Source: Mansonella perstans
Taxonomy: Eukaryota > Nematoda > Chromadorea > Rhabditida > Onchocercidae
NCBI GenBank assembly: GCA_037074765.1
Contig: JBAMDO010000357.1
Location: 1-34,680, forward strand
Reading direction: 5' to 3'
DNA: 34,680 bases
Translations under genes and position numbers: made by a program
The notes under the pieces: generated by a model
Databases searched by the model: none
What the model was told of the DNA's origin: nothing
What the model saw: only the letters and a program-made list of their open reading frames with translations
Part shown: one piece after another, positions 20,753-32,000 of the stretch
Position numbering within the stretch: position 1 is the first letter of the stretch
Layout of the letters: every line of letters starts with the position of its first letter

Positions 20753-22274
20753 TCAAATTAAAACATAACCAGTAAAAGCAATTCCTATTAATAAAAAGTA
20801 CATACAAATGCACCACATAACAAGTATTACGTAAGCTATTGCATATTTCCGGAAGCATCGTCGTCTGCTGCATTTGTCGAAGAATGCCCGAACTGTGGAT
20901 ATAGTTGCGCTAGGTCTGAATGGGAATCTTTTAAACGCTATTGCCAAAAGTACTAAAGAAAAAAAAAGTTTAAGAAAAGAAAAGTGTTAAAGGAAAACTT
21001 GGCTTATCATGTTTTCGATGTTTTGAAGAGTATCATAATTCTATTTCAGGCAGACAAATGCAAAATTGCAAAACTAACTGTGTAATCCGCGACACTGACG
21101 CTCATGTCTTCTCAATTCTTCTCTATGTCTGCGACAATTTTCGTTGATTTAGGTTGATGTTTTTCTTTCACGTGTGTAGAAAGTGTTGATTTTCCAGCGA
21201 ATACTTTCCCACAACCAGGTCGTTTGCACTGAGAAAGAAATGGTTTCTCGTGCTTTTTCCTATGTTTTATATATTCCGCTTGATTCATCATATTCGCAGC
21301 ACATTCAGGATAAGGACAGTCAAACTGCTTATCTGAAAAACTTCTGATATGACGTTTATATTCATAGTTCACACATTGATGAGTCATTTCTATATTTGTT
21401 GCCTGTTTTTTCAACCTAACATAATCCAATATGAGCAACGAAGTTTTTAAATGAACCTTTTTAAGAAAAAAGAAACCATTTAAATTCATAGAGATTAGGA
21501 TACCAATAACTATTATCATTCGCATTATTTACAAAGCAAGTGACAAGCAACCCTTTTACGAAGGTTAAAAAATGTTCATTCTATTTCAGGCAGACAAATG
21601 TAAATTTGCAAAACTAACAAGGTATCCCGTGATATCTATGCTGGTGTCGTTTCAAGTTATCTTTTGTGTGAAATTTTCGGAACAAATTGTGCAGTGAAAT
21701 TTAGACTGATGTTTTATCTTGTGTTTAGCAAATGATTGTGAACTATTGAATATTCGCCCACAGCCGGGTATTTTGCATTCATAAGGAAACTTATGTCCTT
21801 TCTTGTGCTTCAAATATTCACTTTTCTTTGTCATACTCGCAGTACATCCTTGATATTCACAGTCATACCTATCTGAAAAATTGTGACATTTATCTTTATG
21901 ATATATGTTGTGATCAGTTCATTTCATTGCTCGTTTTCTCGAATAAAAACATCAAATTTAAATCTTTTTTGAAAAAATCCTTTTTAAATTCATCGGTTAT
22001 TATGATATCAATAGTGTCTCTCAATGGAGGATGGAAAAATGTCGTAGCATAAATTGAATTTTTTATTGGTATTCCACTGATGCTTTGCAGAGCATTTCAC
22101 GTGCATTATATTTCAGGGGACAAATATAAAACTGCAAAACTTACTATTTGCTTCACGACATTTTTTCATGCCTTTTCTGTGATTGCTTATGTGCAAAAAA
22201 ATCGCCACAATGTTTGCATTCAAATGACTTCTTTCCCTCTTTTTTCTTCATACTCGCATTGTACCTTTTCTCAT
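20753..22274 (-). pseudogene. Gene B copy 3: 5' exon lost, only intact membrane exon
   Basis: Minus-strand exons: 22274-22143 (C2HC finger, same two-base loss as copy 1), 21872-21619 (fingers, with a six-base and a one-base deletion), 21332-21079 (two intact fingers CPYPEC and CKRPGC, then a frameshifted extra finger) and 20952-20753. The last exon follows TTTTCTTTAG, enters in phase 1 and is intact. It encodes about 66 residues: a basic stretch (RAFFDKCSRRRCFRK), a hydrophobic helix (YAIAYVILVMWCICMYFLLI) and a short tail ending GYVLI. It shows how the ancestral gene ended. Copies 1 and 2 have lost it and stop early. Exon 1 is deleted here, the homology ending at about 22585. As a whole the copy is a pseudogene, unless the TM exon is used by another transcript. 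Confidence 0.65.
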
Positions 22275-22590
22275 CTGAAGAAACACATTTTTGTATGTTT
22301 TTTTCAGTTAACATTCTATTACTTCGTCTGCTAACTTATTAAAGCAATCTAAAAGTTGATCATAAGAATCTCAGTGTCATATACTAAACCTGCCAACTTG
22401 GGGGAGAAGTTATTTACTGGAAAAGAAATGTTATTCACTTTTCCTCTCGAGTACTGGAAATTAAAAGTTGGCCTTAGCGTTGTTTTTAATTTAATAATCT
22501 TCCACAACAAATAAGTGTCAATTAGATCAGTTTCTGCTTTTGATTTTTTATGGTCTGCACTCTTAATTTTAAACAAGTAAATTGACATAC

Positions 22591-23730
22591 ATTTGTCCAA
22601 ATGCCACGGATGGAACTTCTCTAGATGGATGTGTTTTTTATCTGAAATTTTCTGAAATGTTTTCACTGTAATAATTACGGAAAATTGTATTATACTAAGC
22701 TGATTGCATCATTATTTTCTCATTTTGAAAATTGACCGTAAAATTTACTCCTAAAAATCTTCGAATACTTTTTAATAAACCAAAAAAAAAAATTATTTTC
22801 AAATTGTATGAAGTCTTAAGCTTAATTTTAGTTATGCTAAGTGAAAGAAATTACCAACAATCATTTCATTTACTTTATTATTTGGATGAAAAATCGAGCA
22901 CAATCAAAAATAAGAAGAAAGGAAAGCTTTTTTTCTCTCCAAATTTAATCACCAAATCAAAAGATCGTCACTTTTCTTCTCACTCTTTACTTATTTCTTG
23001 GTATTTTTTTTTAGAAATTAGAAAAAATTAGGGAAAAAAAAACTTGCGAATTATTGATTAATTCTCGAATAGATTTTGACAGAAAAAATTATTCTAACGT
23101 GAATTAACGCAAACATCACGTTCGAATGATCACGTTTCAATGTCGTCATTGCAAATAAAAATATATGAAATATGTCGAAATTTTCCACATAGATAATCAA
23201 ATGTTATTTCATTATCTCGTAAATTAGCTCAAAATATATCATTTCGAAAAATCCCAATTTATAATTTTTCATTTCAACGCCAATGTTTTTACTAATACAA
23301 TCGCATAATGCTTTATCTTCTTTCATCTTTCTTTCTCTCTTTTTCCGTCCTTCTCTCTCTAATACGACAATTTTATGAATTCCATGCAATTTCTAAAAGA
23401 TATGTTTTCCAGAAAGAATTCACATCTCTGACAAATCAATTAAGAAATGAAGCAAAAATAGACTGCCAAAGTTTAAATAATTAATGATAGAAATCACACA
23501 GCACTGGGATACATATATTTCATTCTAAACCCGCATCAAAAATAGTCCTCGTACTTTTGTTTTAAAGTGTTGAAACTTTCGGTTGGTTGTACTGTATGTG
23601 GCGTTCATACTTACGTGTGCACGTGTAGTTCTCAGTTATATGATTTACATTCAGTGATGTCCAAATGTGAAATTTTGGAATTTTTGGGTGCAATGAACAT
23701 TATAATTTTTAGTTACGTGTACTTATTGCT
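22591..23730. other. Intergenic stretch before ELOF1
   Basis: After a 55-base scrap of inverted-repeat arm (to about 22635) the DNA is AT-rich and single-copy within the window. Open frames here (one of 99 codons at 22732-23031, plus) are rich in Lys, Phe and Asn as expected by chance in such DNA, and have no recognisable features. The stretch marks the right edge of the duplicated tract and probably contains the ELOF1 promoter. Confidence 0.6.
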
Positions 23731-23740
23731 GTTGATTTAG
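23731..23740 (+). promoter_or_regulatory. Possible trans-splice or 5' intron acceptor of ELOF1
   Basis: GTTGATTTAG ends nine bases before the ELOF1 ATG. In nematodes an acceptor this close to the start codon is commonly used for spliced-leader addition. The sequence alone cannot tell this from an ordinary 5' UTR intron. Confidence 0.35.
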
Positions 23741-23749
23741 GGAATTAAA

Positions 23750-24515
23750 ATGGGAAAGCGTAAAGTGAAACGTAAGCCACCACCAAAACTGAAACCAATT
23801 GTACCATTGGAAACACAATTCAATTGTCCATTCTGCAATCACGAACGAGTATGCGAAGTAAAAATGTATGTCTCTTTTCGATCACTTCAAAATTTCAGAG
23901 TTTGTAAACTTCAAATATTACAGCAAATTTTGGAATAAACTATAGAATGCTTGAATAACTTATTGTTTTTTTTCCTTCCATGCGCATTTTACTGAACCAA
24001 AAAAAGTAGTCAAAGCCGTTTTTGCTATTGAAAAATATGTAAATTAATTTAAGTTTGTCGATTTTACACAGCATTTTATTTCAACATTTGGCATTGAATC
24101 ATAAGCCCTAATAAATGAGTCGGTATATCTTTTAATATTTAGCTTAAAATCCATCTAAAGGGAAATGTTGATGGGATACAGATAAATGTAGTCATTCAAA
24201 GTAAGGATCTTTAAAAAAGAATTTCTTACATTTCTTCAAGTTTTTTTATAACTTTAGATTACTGTTAAATACATTTGTAATTGATGCTTTCAGTGACGAT
24301 CTTATTGCCCTGATATTCAATTTGGTATTATTTCCAAAAATTTCAAAACTCTTCAACTTCAACGTAATGCTTGTTTTAGGGATCGTGAAAGAAACGTAGG
24401 TTTCATTTCATGTAGAGTATGCCTCGAAGATTTTCAAACAACTATCAATTATCTTTCTGAACCAATTGATGTTTATTCGGATTGGATCGATGCATGTGAG
24501 CAGGCAAATCGGTGA
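23750..24515 (+). CDS. ELOF1: Transcription elongation factor 1 homolog (ELOF1)
   Basis: A small nuclear zinc-ribbon protein that travels with RNA polymerase II, supports elongation through chromatin and assists transcription-coupled repair. Exon 1 is 23750-23865, starting ATG and ending in phase 2 at AT|GTATGT. Exon 2 is 24380-24515, after TTGTTTTAG, ending CGG TGA. The joined product is 83 residues, the same length as the human protein. It has the basic N-terminus [13 protein letters not shown], the zinc Cys pairs C26-P-F-C29 and C50-R-V-C53, and the conserved [17 protein letters not shown] near the end. The 514-base intron holds a stretch also found at 18488-18575. The copy is intact and apparently single, the first ordinary gene to the right of the duplicated region. 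Confidence 0.97.
23983..24064. repeat. ELOF1 intron stretch also present at 18.49 kb
   Basis: GCGCATTTTACTGAACC and the following 70 or so bases match 18488-18575. This copy lies in an intact gene, so it is the more likely source if the similarity arose by copying. Confidence 0.7.
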
Positions 24516-24646
24516 AATATACTACTGCCCGGTATTATTTTATTGAAATAGTCCAAAAAATTTTATTGATATTTCATTTCTTAGATAGCTTCTCACTATA
24601 CTTGCTGAATGGTACTAGATTTTGTAATTTTTTGCTCTTTCATACG

Positions 24647-24652
24647 AATAAA
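24647..24652 (+). terminator. Poly(A) signal of ELOF1
   Basis: AATAAA lies about 130 bases after the ELOF1 stop codon, a normal 3' UTR length. The region is AT-rich, so chance is possible, but it is the first good match downstream. Confidence 0.55.
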
Positions 24653-26055
24653 AATGGGTTAAGATCGATTATTTAATTGTGATATGTGCATGATATCGTA
24701 TATTTTCCATTATGAATTTCAGATGACATTGCGATAATTGTATTGTGATTAGAATAATCAATGTTTTCCAGAATCTCCTCAATCAATTACATATATTGTT
24801 TATTTGCAAATCCCAAAACAGTTCTTCAAACTCTTCGTTTTTTCTATGAGAATTGTTTCATATCCTGAATGGTTACCTTCTTTGTTTTCGAAATGGCACT
24901 TTGATTATTTCATTCAATTTTGATAGTTACGTAAAGAATGTTGTAGCATGTTGCGTATGATCAAAATAATAATGTCGGAGATTTCATAATCAAGTGGTTT
25001 AATTTCATCTGCAAGTAGGGATGCAAAAGTTTTCAGATTTCACCGATTTAAATTCCAACTGAAGATATACTATCGTTCTATCCTTTCGAATATATGCAGA
25101 AACTTTGGCTTGTTCATCTATCTTCTTTATTTTTTGTTTTAATTTTAAACTTGATTAAATGCATTCGTCAAACTTGATATTTCACAAGGAAATTTGTAAA
25201 TAATGTAGTCAATTTATGTGATGTTAATTCCTATAATGCAGACTTAAGTTTCTAGTTAATTTTTGAAATTTGAAGCTCCATCGCACCGTTCATAGATACT
25301 TTTTTTATGAATTACCGATAATTTAAGTTGGTTCCAAATTTCAAAAAGAATTTTCAAATTTAAAGTCATATCTCGAGAAATATCGAACTTTTTCGAATGT
25401 ATTATGATTTACATGAATTGGTATTAGTAATTTGGTTATCACATAATAGCATGACATATGAAGTTATTTGAGAATATATGATTTGCTACAATATTCCAAC
25501 TATATGACATATAGCCGAAGGTTGAAGATGTTTAAGTATATGTTGTGCGACGATATGCTTTCTTGATGCAAGACAAAATATTTTCTTATTCAGTAAAATG
25601 TTTCGTAATAATTTCACAGTAAGAAAATAAATTACACGAAAGCCTAAATGAGAGAGTAATTACCTATATGAATATGAATTGGTGATTATGAAAAGCTATG
25701 AATAGGACCGAGCAAAATGAAATTCATATATTAACACATTAAACAAGGGTTTACAGTTCATTTCAGAATTCTAAATTACAGTTCAGAATTGTGGAAAATA
25801 AATAGTGAAACATTAATAATTAAAGTGACTAGAAGATTTTCCAATGGTGAACTGAGACAATGTTGTCTAATTTAAACTAAATATTCTTTTGATAAAACCA
25901 ACTGCAATTATTTCTTTCTGTTATTATAAGAACTGTCCAAATTCTCAGTCTGCGAAGTTTGAATTTTCTAACGACCAAATGTTTTTTTAGAACTGAAGGA
26001 ACTATTATATGCTTTAAATATCTCTCAAAAGATTTGGGAGTCTTATTCTATGCAT
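24653..26055. other. Intergenic stretch between ELOF1 and AGL (tail to tail)
   Basis: No convincing frame, repeat or RNA was seen. The two genes converge here, so this stretch should hold only 3' UTR ends and spacer. Confidence 0.6.
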
Positions 26056-29000
26056 TCAAAGTTTGTGCAATTCATATAATTCATCAACCATTTCCAGCAT
26101 ACAACCGATACTCCAGGCTTGTGCACTACACGAATGATAGCACGGCGATCCGTTTGCATTGGTTAATTCAGGAAGTGAAGCCCAAGTTGAATGCTTCAAA
26201 TATTCCCAGTAGGCACCCATTCGTGATCGTACAAATCGTTTGGCTTTTTCATAAAATTCCGCATTGTTGTTCTCGTCACTGATCACTTTTGCTATGGCTA
26301 ATTTTGCTCGATAGAAAAACATTGCAACCCATAGCCATTCCTGAAAGTTGTCAGTTTCAAAAGAAAGCTACTACAAAGTTTCAAAAGAAAGCTACTACAA
26401 ATTTTGAGAAATATTTGTATCCTTTCTTTAAAAAAAAAAAAAATATAATAATTATATCGAAGTAAGAAAAGAAAATTTAAATATTTCAGCAAGAAATTTT
26501 GTCCAAATTGAATGATTATGATCGCAAAATATACCGGTCCTTGATGATAGCTCCAACCTCGAGCTGTTTTCTTTTCCGTCCCATCATCGTCCTGATTGTA
26601 AAATGGACAGTAATTGTAGTCACTATAAATTCAATCAATTTTGTTCAATTCAAATGATTTCTAGAAATAGTATTGTGTTAAATTATCCTTATCAGTATAT
26701 GTTGTGTTAGATTACTCTTGTCAAATTAGAACAATATTTGGTCTTGATCAAAAATGTTGATAAGTGTAACAAATGTTATTTGTCTCTTGTATATTAATAA
26801 ACCTATGATACTACCTCGGATCAAGAGTTTTGATACCCAACGGTCCAAGTAATTCACTCTCTGCAATTTGCAATGCATGCCAAGCTTTTTCTGGAGCTAT
26901 CAATTTTGGAGCCTGTAAAGGCAAAAATTTTATACAATAATTTTTCATTGCATTTTAAATTCGCTACTCTTTTTAGTCTTATCCCTCAGATTTCACTTAT
27001 GTCAAAAATATATGAAATTTCTGAATGTGCTATCAAACAAGCTTACCACAGCTAATGTAATCGAGAAGTTTGGTCGTAACTGATAGTCAGTATAACCTTG
27101 CGTGGAACCATGCGTATCCTTAATTATGCCACGTCTGTTTACGTACTGTGATGAGTCATTTTCAGCAACATAAAAAAACCGTTCGAAATTGTTTTTCATA
27201 ATATTTGACCATTTCTGCCATGTCCACATGATTTTATTTTCTATAAATTTATTGTGTAAAGCATTGTCTCAGTTATTACCTCGAATAATTGTCTTTCTCC
27301 TGAAACATTTCACAAACATTAATTTTCATAAACTTCTTAAAAATGTTGAAATAAATTTTATAAAATTTTGTTTAAGATAAAAATTTCAACACAAACCAGT
27401 AGATACGCCTTCGTATGGATAGACTTTTTTCTGGTACAGTTCATCTAATCTTTGAATTACCGCAAAACAAAGGCCTTGCAATTCAACAGCAGCACCATCT
27501 CGGGGTGTTGCTGGCCAACCTTTATTACCCGCTTTTTCAGAACTTCCCATTTTATCCATCCATGTACCGCAGTTGTATGCATTACCGCCAAATATGAAGC
27601 CGGTATTGTGATCGACATATGCTTTTACATGAAAACCTGAAAATGATTTTAAAAAAATCGCTGTAAATGGAATAAGAATTGAAAAATTCAGATCTTTATT
27701 ACTTTCTATATCATGACTAATTTTTTGAAAAGAGATTTTGTGAAATTTAAAATTTCTTAAAACAAACCTAATTCCTGCATATATTCATCAATTCCAGGTC
27801 CAGCATTACGCTCAATAAATTCTATTCCATTAAAATGTCTCATAAGCACTTCTTGCATCGTATCAACAAGATACTGCTCCTAAAATTAATTCTAAAATTT
27901 CTGAAAATAAAATTACTCAAATTATATTTACATTGAAAATATACGCTAAATGCATTGTTAAAATGTAAAAATCACACAATATTAATATTATTAATTAACT
28001 TACAGTTAAATCATGTCCATAAATGGTATCATCATGGACAAATATACGAAGTACTTTACTTTTCAGAATTTCAGCACCTTCTGGAGCAATTTCAATATAT
28101 TTCACAATAGCATACAACCAAAACCAAACAGCATCACGAGCATTATAACGAGCACCGTATCCTCCATTCAGAAGATTTGGTATTATTCCATGTCTTAATG
28201 CGCCACCATATGACAGGATTAAGTTTCTACAACATTTTTTTCGCGTACAATATGATAGTATGAAATTGTTATCATTCATATCAGTGTTGAATCGAATTAC
28301 TCAATAAATCTTGATTGATCATATTATGGATTTATCTTCAAGTTCTGATTTCCTATTACCTACGATGATGCAGAAGTATTATCTGTCGCGAAATTCATAA
28401 CGCGAAAATTCCAATAGGTCAATAAATCTAATTGTATTAATGTCTTTTACGAGCCATCTAATTAATTCCATAATGTTTAGATTTATTTGCTATCTCTTTG
28501 TTGTAGTCTAACCTTACATCCAATTATAAGCTGTCAAAACTCTTTCCTACCATAAATTAACAAAGAGGCAATTGTAGACCGATATTTTACTAAACAAAGC
28601 CATTGTGTAACTATGTCATAAAATCCTTTGTTTGATGATTATGCTTACATGCAATGTATTGTGCCTTTTAAATCAAGCTTGTCTTTACAAAGGATTTCGC
28701 CTTTTTTATGAGCTTCAGTTTCTTTTAATTCAGCTCATTAAGACTAGCTTTTCTCCACCTACAATACTCATTTACTACTATTTAAACTATCAATCATCAC
28801 ACCACTACCATTTTTGAGTCTACTCACATCAACGACCACTGGTTCTGTTCTCATTATCACCATTTTTATTATATTAATATTACCATTAAATATACGTTGT
28901 ATATAATTGTTACGTAACTCACGTTATCCAATTATTCTAATAAAAGGTTTAATTACCCAAGTATGAGGTTTTCCCGCAACTCAATCCAATCATACAAACT

Positions 29001-32000
29001 TAATCCAAAACACAATCAATTCAACCCAACACAACAATCCGTGATCAAACCCTTGGAAAATATTGGCTAACAGTTGACCTTTCACAAGAAAATTCACGAC
29101 ACTATTAGAAAGGATGAATTTCGGATAAATATGAATTATATTCTTAATTTTGCTTTAAAATAAATCTATTGATGTTATAGCAGCTAAATATTTTATATCT
29201 CTGTACTAATTAAGCAAATGACGAATTAAATTGTAAAAGAATAATTATGCTAGATGCGAAGCAAGTTTACCGTGCATCCTGAAATCGACCAGTAATAAGG
29301 CAACAGCCAGGTAATGCAATGAACGTATCCCGTCCCCAGTTTCGCCAAATTCCAGTTGAGAAGTGTGGTAAGCCAGCGGAAAGCGATGAGGGCAAATCAT
29401 CTTCCGTCTTATATCCATCCGGTAATAGAGCTAATTTGGCATTTTTAACCGTTCCAAGGAAGGACACGGATGAAAGCGCTAGCGACTGAACAAATACTGA
29501 TGCTGTTGTAAATGGTCTAAAAAATTACTGGACAATTAATTAATTGTGCAATTAATTTAGTATGAAGTTATATTGGTGAATGAATGTGAACCGATCATAA
29601 AGAGTTTGTTTGATAATCAACATGTATTTTAGTATAAAACTATTTTTGAAATAAAATTAGAAGATAAAGAATGTTTTCAGGCAACTAGATGAATAAAGTG
29701 TTTGATTTGCAAAATAATTAAACAATCAAGTTAACTGTAAAATTGAATGATACCAATGATTCTGAATAAATAAAAACAACCATAATTGAATAGCTAACGG
29801 AAAATTGACCGAAAAATTGAAAACTGACCGACTTAATTTTTCCATTAATTGTTCCAATGTTGTTTCATGAATTAGTGAAAATAATGCTTCGAAATAGCAA
29901 GGCCTTAAATCGTACGGCACGTCACGAAGTGGTAAAAATAAAGTTCGAATGATACGAGCAAGTTCCGCCAGCATTGGATTATGCTTGTTGAGCCTATCAC
30001 AAATGTAATCACAAAGCCATAAACCATCACGTAAATTTTGACATATCGGATGACCGAGATCATTATAAGAGCGGATATCATTCAAATAGGGTAATAATCC
30101 TAAAATCACAATTTTTATGCATGTTTTTTTAGCACTCAAATTATTACTAATATTATTATTTTTTACTATTTAGTAAAAATAATCTGATGAACAGTAAAAA
30201 ATGTCCCAGTAATCGTTATATGGATCAAGTATAAGTAAGCATTATTCGATAACTTATAAATAAATGATGATCACTATTGACAATTAATTTATAAATCCAT
30301 TGAGCTATTTCGAATAGAATCTTAAGCCTATGTGATGTTTTGAAAAACATTCAATTTTGTTATAGCGTAGCAAGAGTTTTAAAGATTTATTATCGTCTTA
30401 TAATATCGTTGACTTCTAAAATTTGAAATTTTTTATCAAGATAAGTATAAACTTTTTTTTAATTGAAAATTTTTGCAATTTAACAAAGCAACCTTGCAAA
30501 CCGCAATAATCTAATTGTTTCCAATTAGTTATATTGTAGGAGCTTACACCAAAATCATCCTGATCTTCCGCGGCACATCGGAACAGAAGCATATTGTAAT
30601 TTTGTAGAGTTGATTGTTTCAATGCGTTTACAAAAACTACAAATACAATAATGCTAAATGATAAATTTCATACTACCATCAACCTGTCTTCCGTTATCAT
30701 AACATCATCCGAATAAATTTCTGTAAGCATTTTTTGTTGGAAAGCTTTCAGGTTAAATAATCGATAGTTTACTGGAAGGGCATACATGTTTTTATGAAAT
30801 CGTTCTTTTCAGACAAATAATCACGAATCAGTTTCACTGCTTCTGTTGCTTTCTTGATTGGTGACACTCTGTTAAAATTTAATTTTTAATTAAAAATTGA
30901 GGCACGTAATTTCACCCGAAATTTAAACATTTAAAATTTATACTTATCAATAAGTTTTAAATCTTTCATTAATTGGGTCATTTATTAAGTAAATAAATGA
31001 TTGCCCTCTTTTCCTCAAGTTTTCATCCTTATCATTATCATCATCAGTTAATTAACAATATCTTGACTTACTTTATAACGATAACTGATCCAGAAGGGAA
31101 ATGTTTCAAATGAAGTTTGCCATTTGCTTCACACTGTTTAATAATTGCTAATTTCGAATCATTTCCTTCTAGATGTTCTCGTACTTCAACTTTAGCGCCA
31201 TTTAGACCCACAATTTTGTCTGCACTTTCTGTAGTTTTTTTTTTTGGTTTGAATTATTAAAATTATAAATTTCTAATAACTTTAACAATTCTTTTATAAC
31301 TATTTATAACTATGCAACACTATACCTTGCTTTCCTTTATCCGTGTAGTTAAATTCAATTTCTAGCAGAATTTCATCCAATAAGCCTAAAATTCATTTCT
31401 TTTACTTGAGTTTCCAGTTATGAAAAATGCAGCGATACTACTCAGCGCAATGAAACTTTCCGATACTAATGATGCATATCGAATTTCCGGAGAAAAAAAA
31501 CTCTTAATAATGCAACTATTTTCAATTCATTTTATTAAAATTCATCCATTGATAGAAGTTTTGAAAATGATATTCTTCCGGGAAGTTAAATAATTTAATA
31601 GAGGAAAATCACCAGTAAATGTCAAATCTTCAACTGCTGGACAATCGTGACAAATTGCTTCCCTATTAAATGCGGTATATGCAAGCATAATAACTTTCTC
31701 ATGTGTTATCGGATTATGCCGCGTTACTGCAACAATATCCGATGTTCGTTGATCAACATAAATCTAAAATTTGAATAAAATGGAAACAATCAATTATCGA
31801 ATTTCCGATCAATCAATCAGTCAGTCACCCTTTTCGTAAGCACTATCAAAACAAAAAGCATATATTTTAAAAAAATTTAAGCAATAACAAATTGTTAAAG
31901 TAATGAATGAATATCTGAGTATAATTATGTTCCGCAAGCCAAATATGCAATCTATTCAATGCAGCACGCGCTGGAATGATTGTCGATAATTGCTTAGCTT

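Larger units (their letters stand above)
19633..22590. repeat. Third, rearranged copy of the duplication block
   Basis: 19633-20140 matches 4527-5050 and 15371-15890. 20485-20750 continues the match after an inserted stretch. 21166-22585 matches 5330-6750 and 16150-17600. The part from about 21790 to 22580 is almost identical to copy 1. Bases 20751-21165 are absent from copies 1 and 2, which seem to have lost them by a deletion at a shared TATTTAG. The copy ends by joining to a piece of inverted-repeat arm. Confidence 0.85.
26056..30868 (-). other. AGL: AGL exon list, linker and glucosidase half
   Basis: Exons: 30868-30684 (with apparent one-base loss at 30797-30799), next exon from 30653 or 30636 to 30493, then 30099-29829, 29516-29271, 28226-28004, 27879-27768, 27636-27397, 27240-27047, 26912-26815, 26622-26535 and 26340-26056 (stop TGA). 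Donors and acceptors are canonical apart from the doubtful junction near 30.65 kb. The glucosidase catalytic motifs fall in exons 29516, 28226 and at the 26622/26340 junction. The short last introns contain a duplicated 24-base unit. Confidence 0.85.

Noticed and set aside
22732..23031. Plus-strand open frame of 99 codons
   Set aside because: Composition is dominated by Lys, Phe, Ile, Leu and Asn as expected in AT-rich DNA, with no motif, no splice context and no similarity to neighbours.
25959..26282. Plus-strand open frame of 107 codons
   Set aside because: It is the antisense of the last AGL exon, whose minus-strand translation is clearly conserved.
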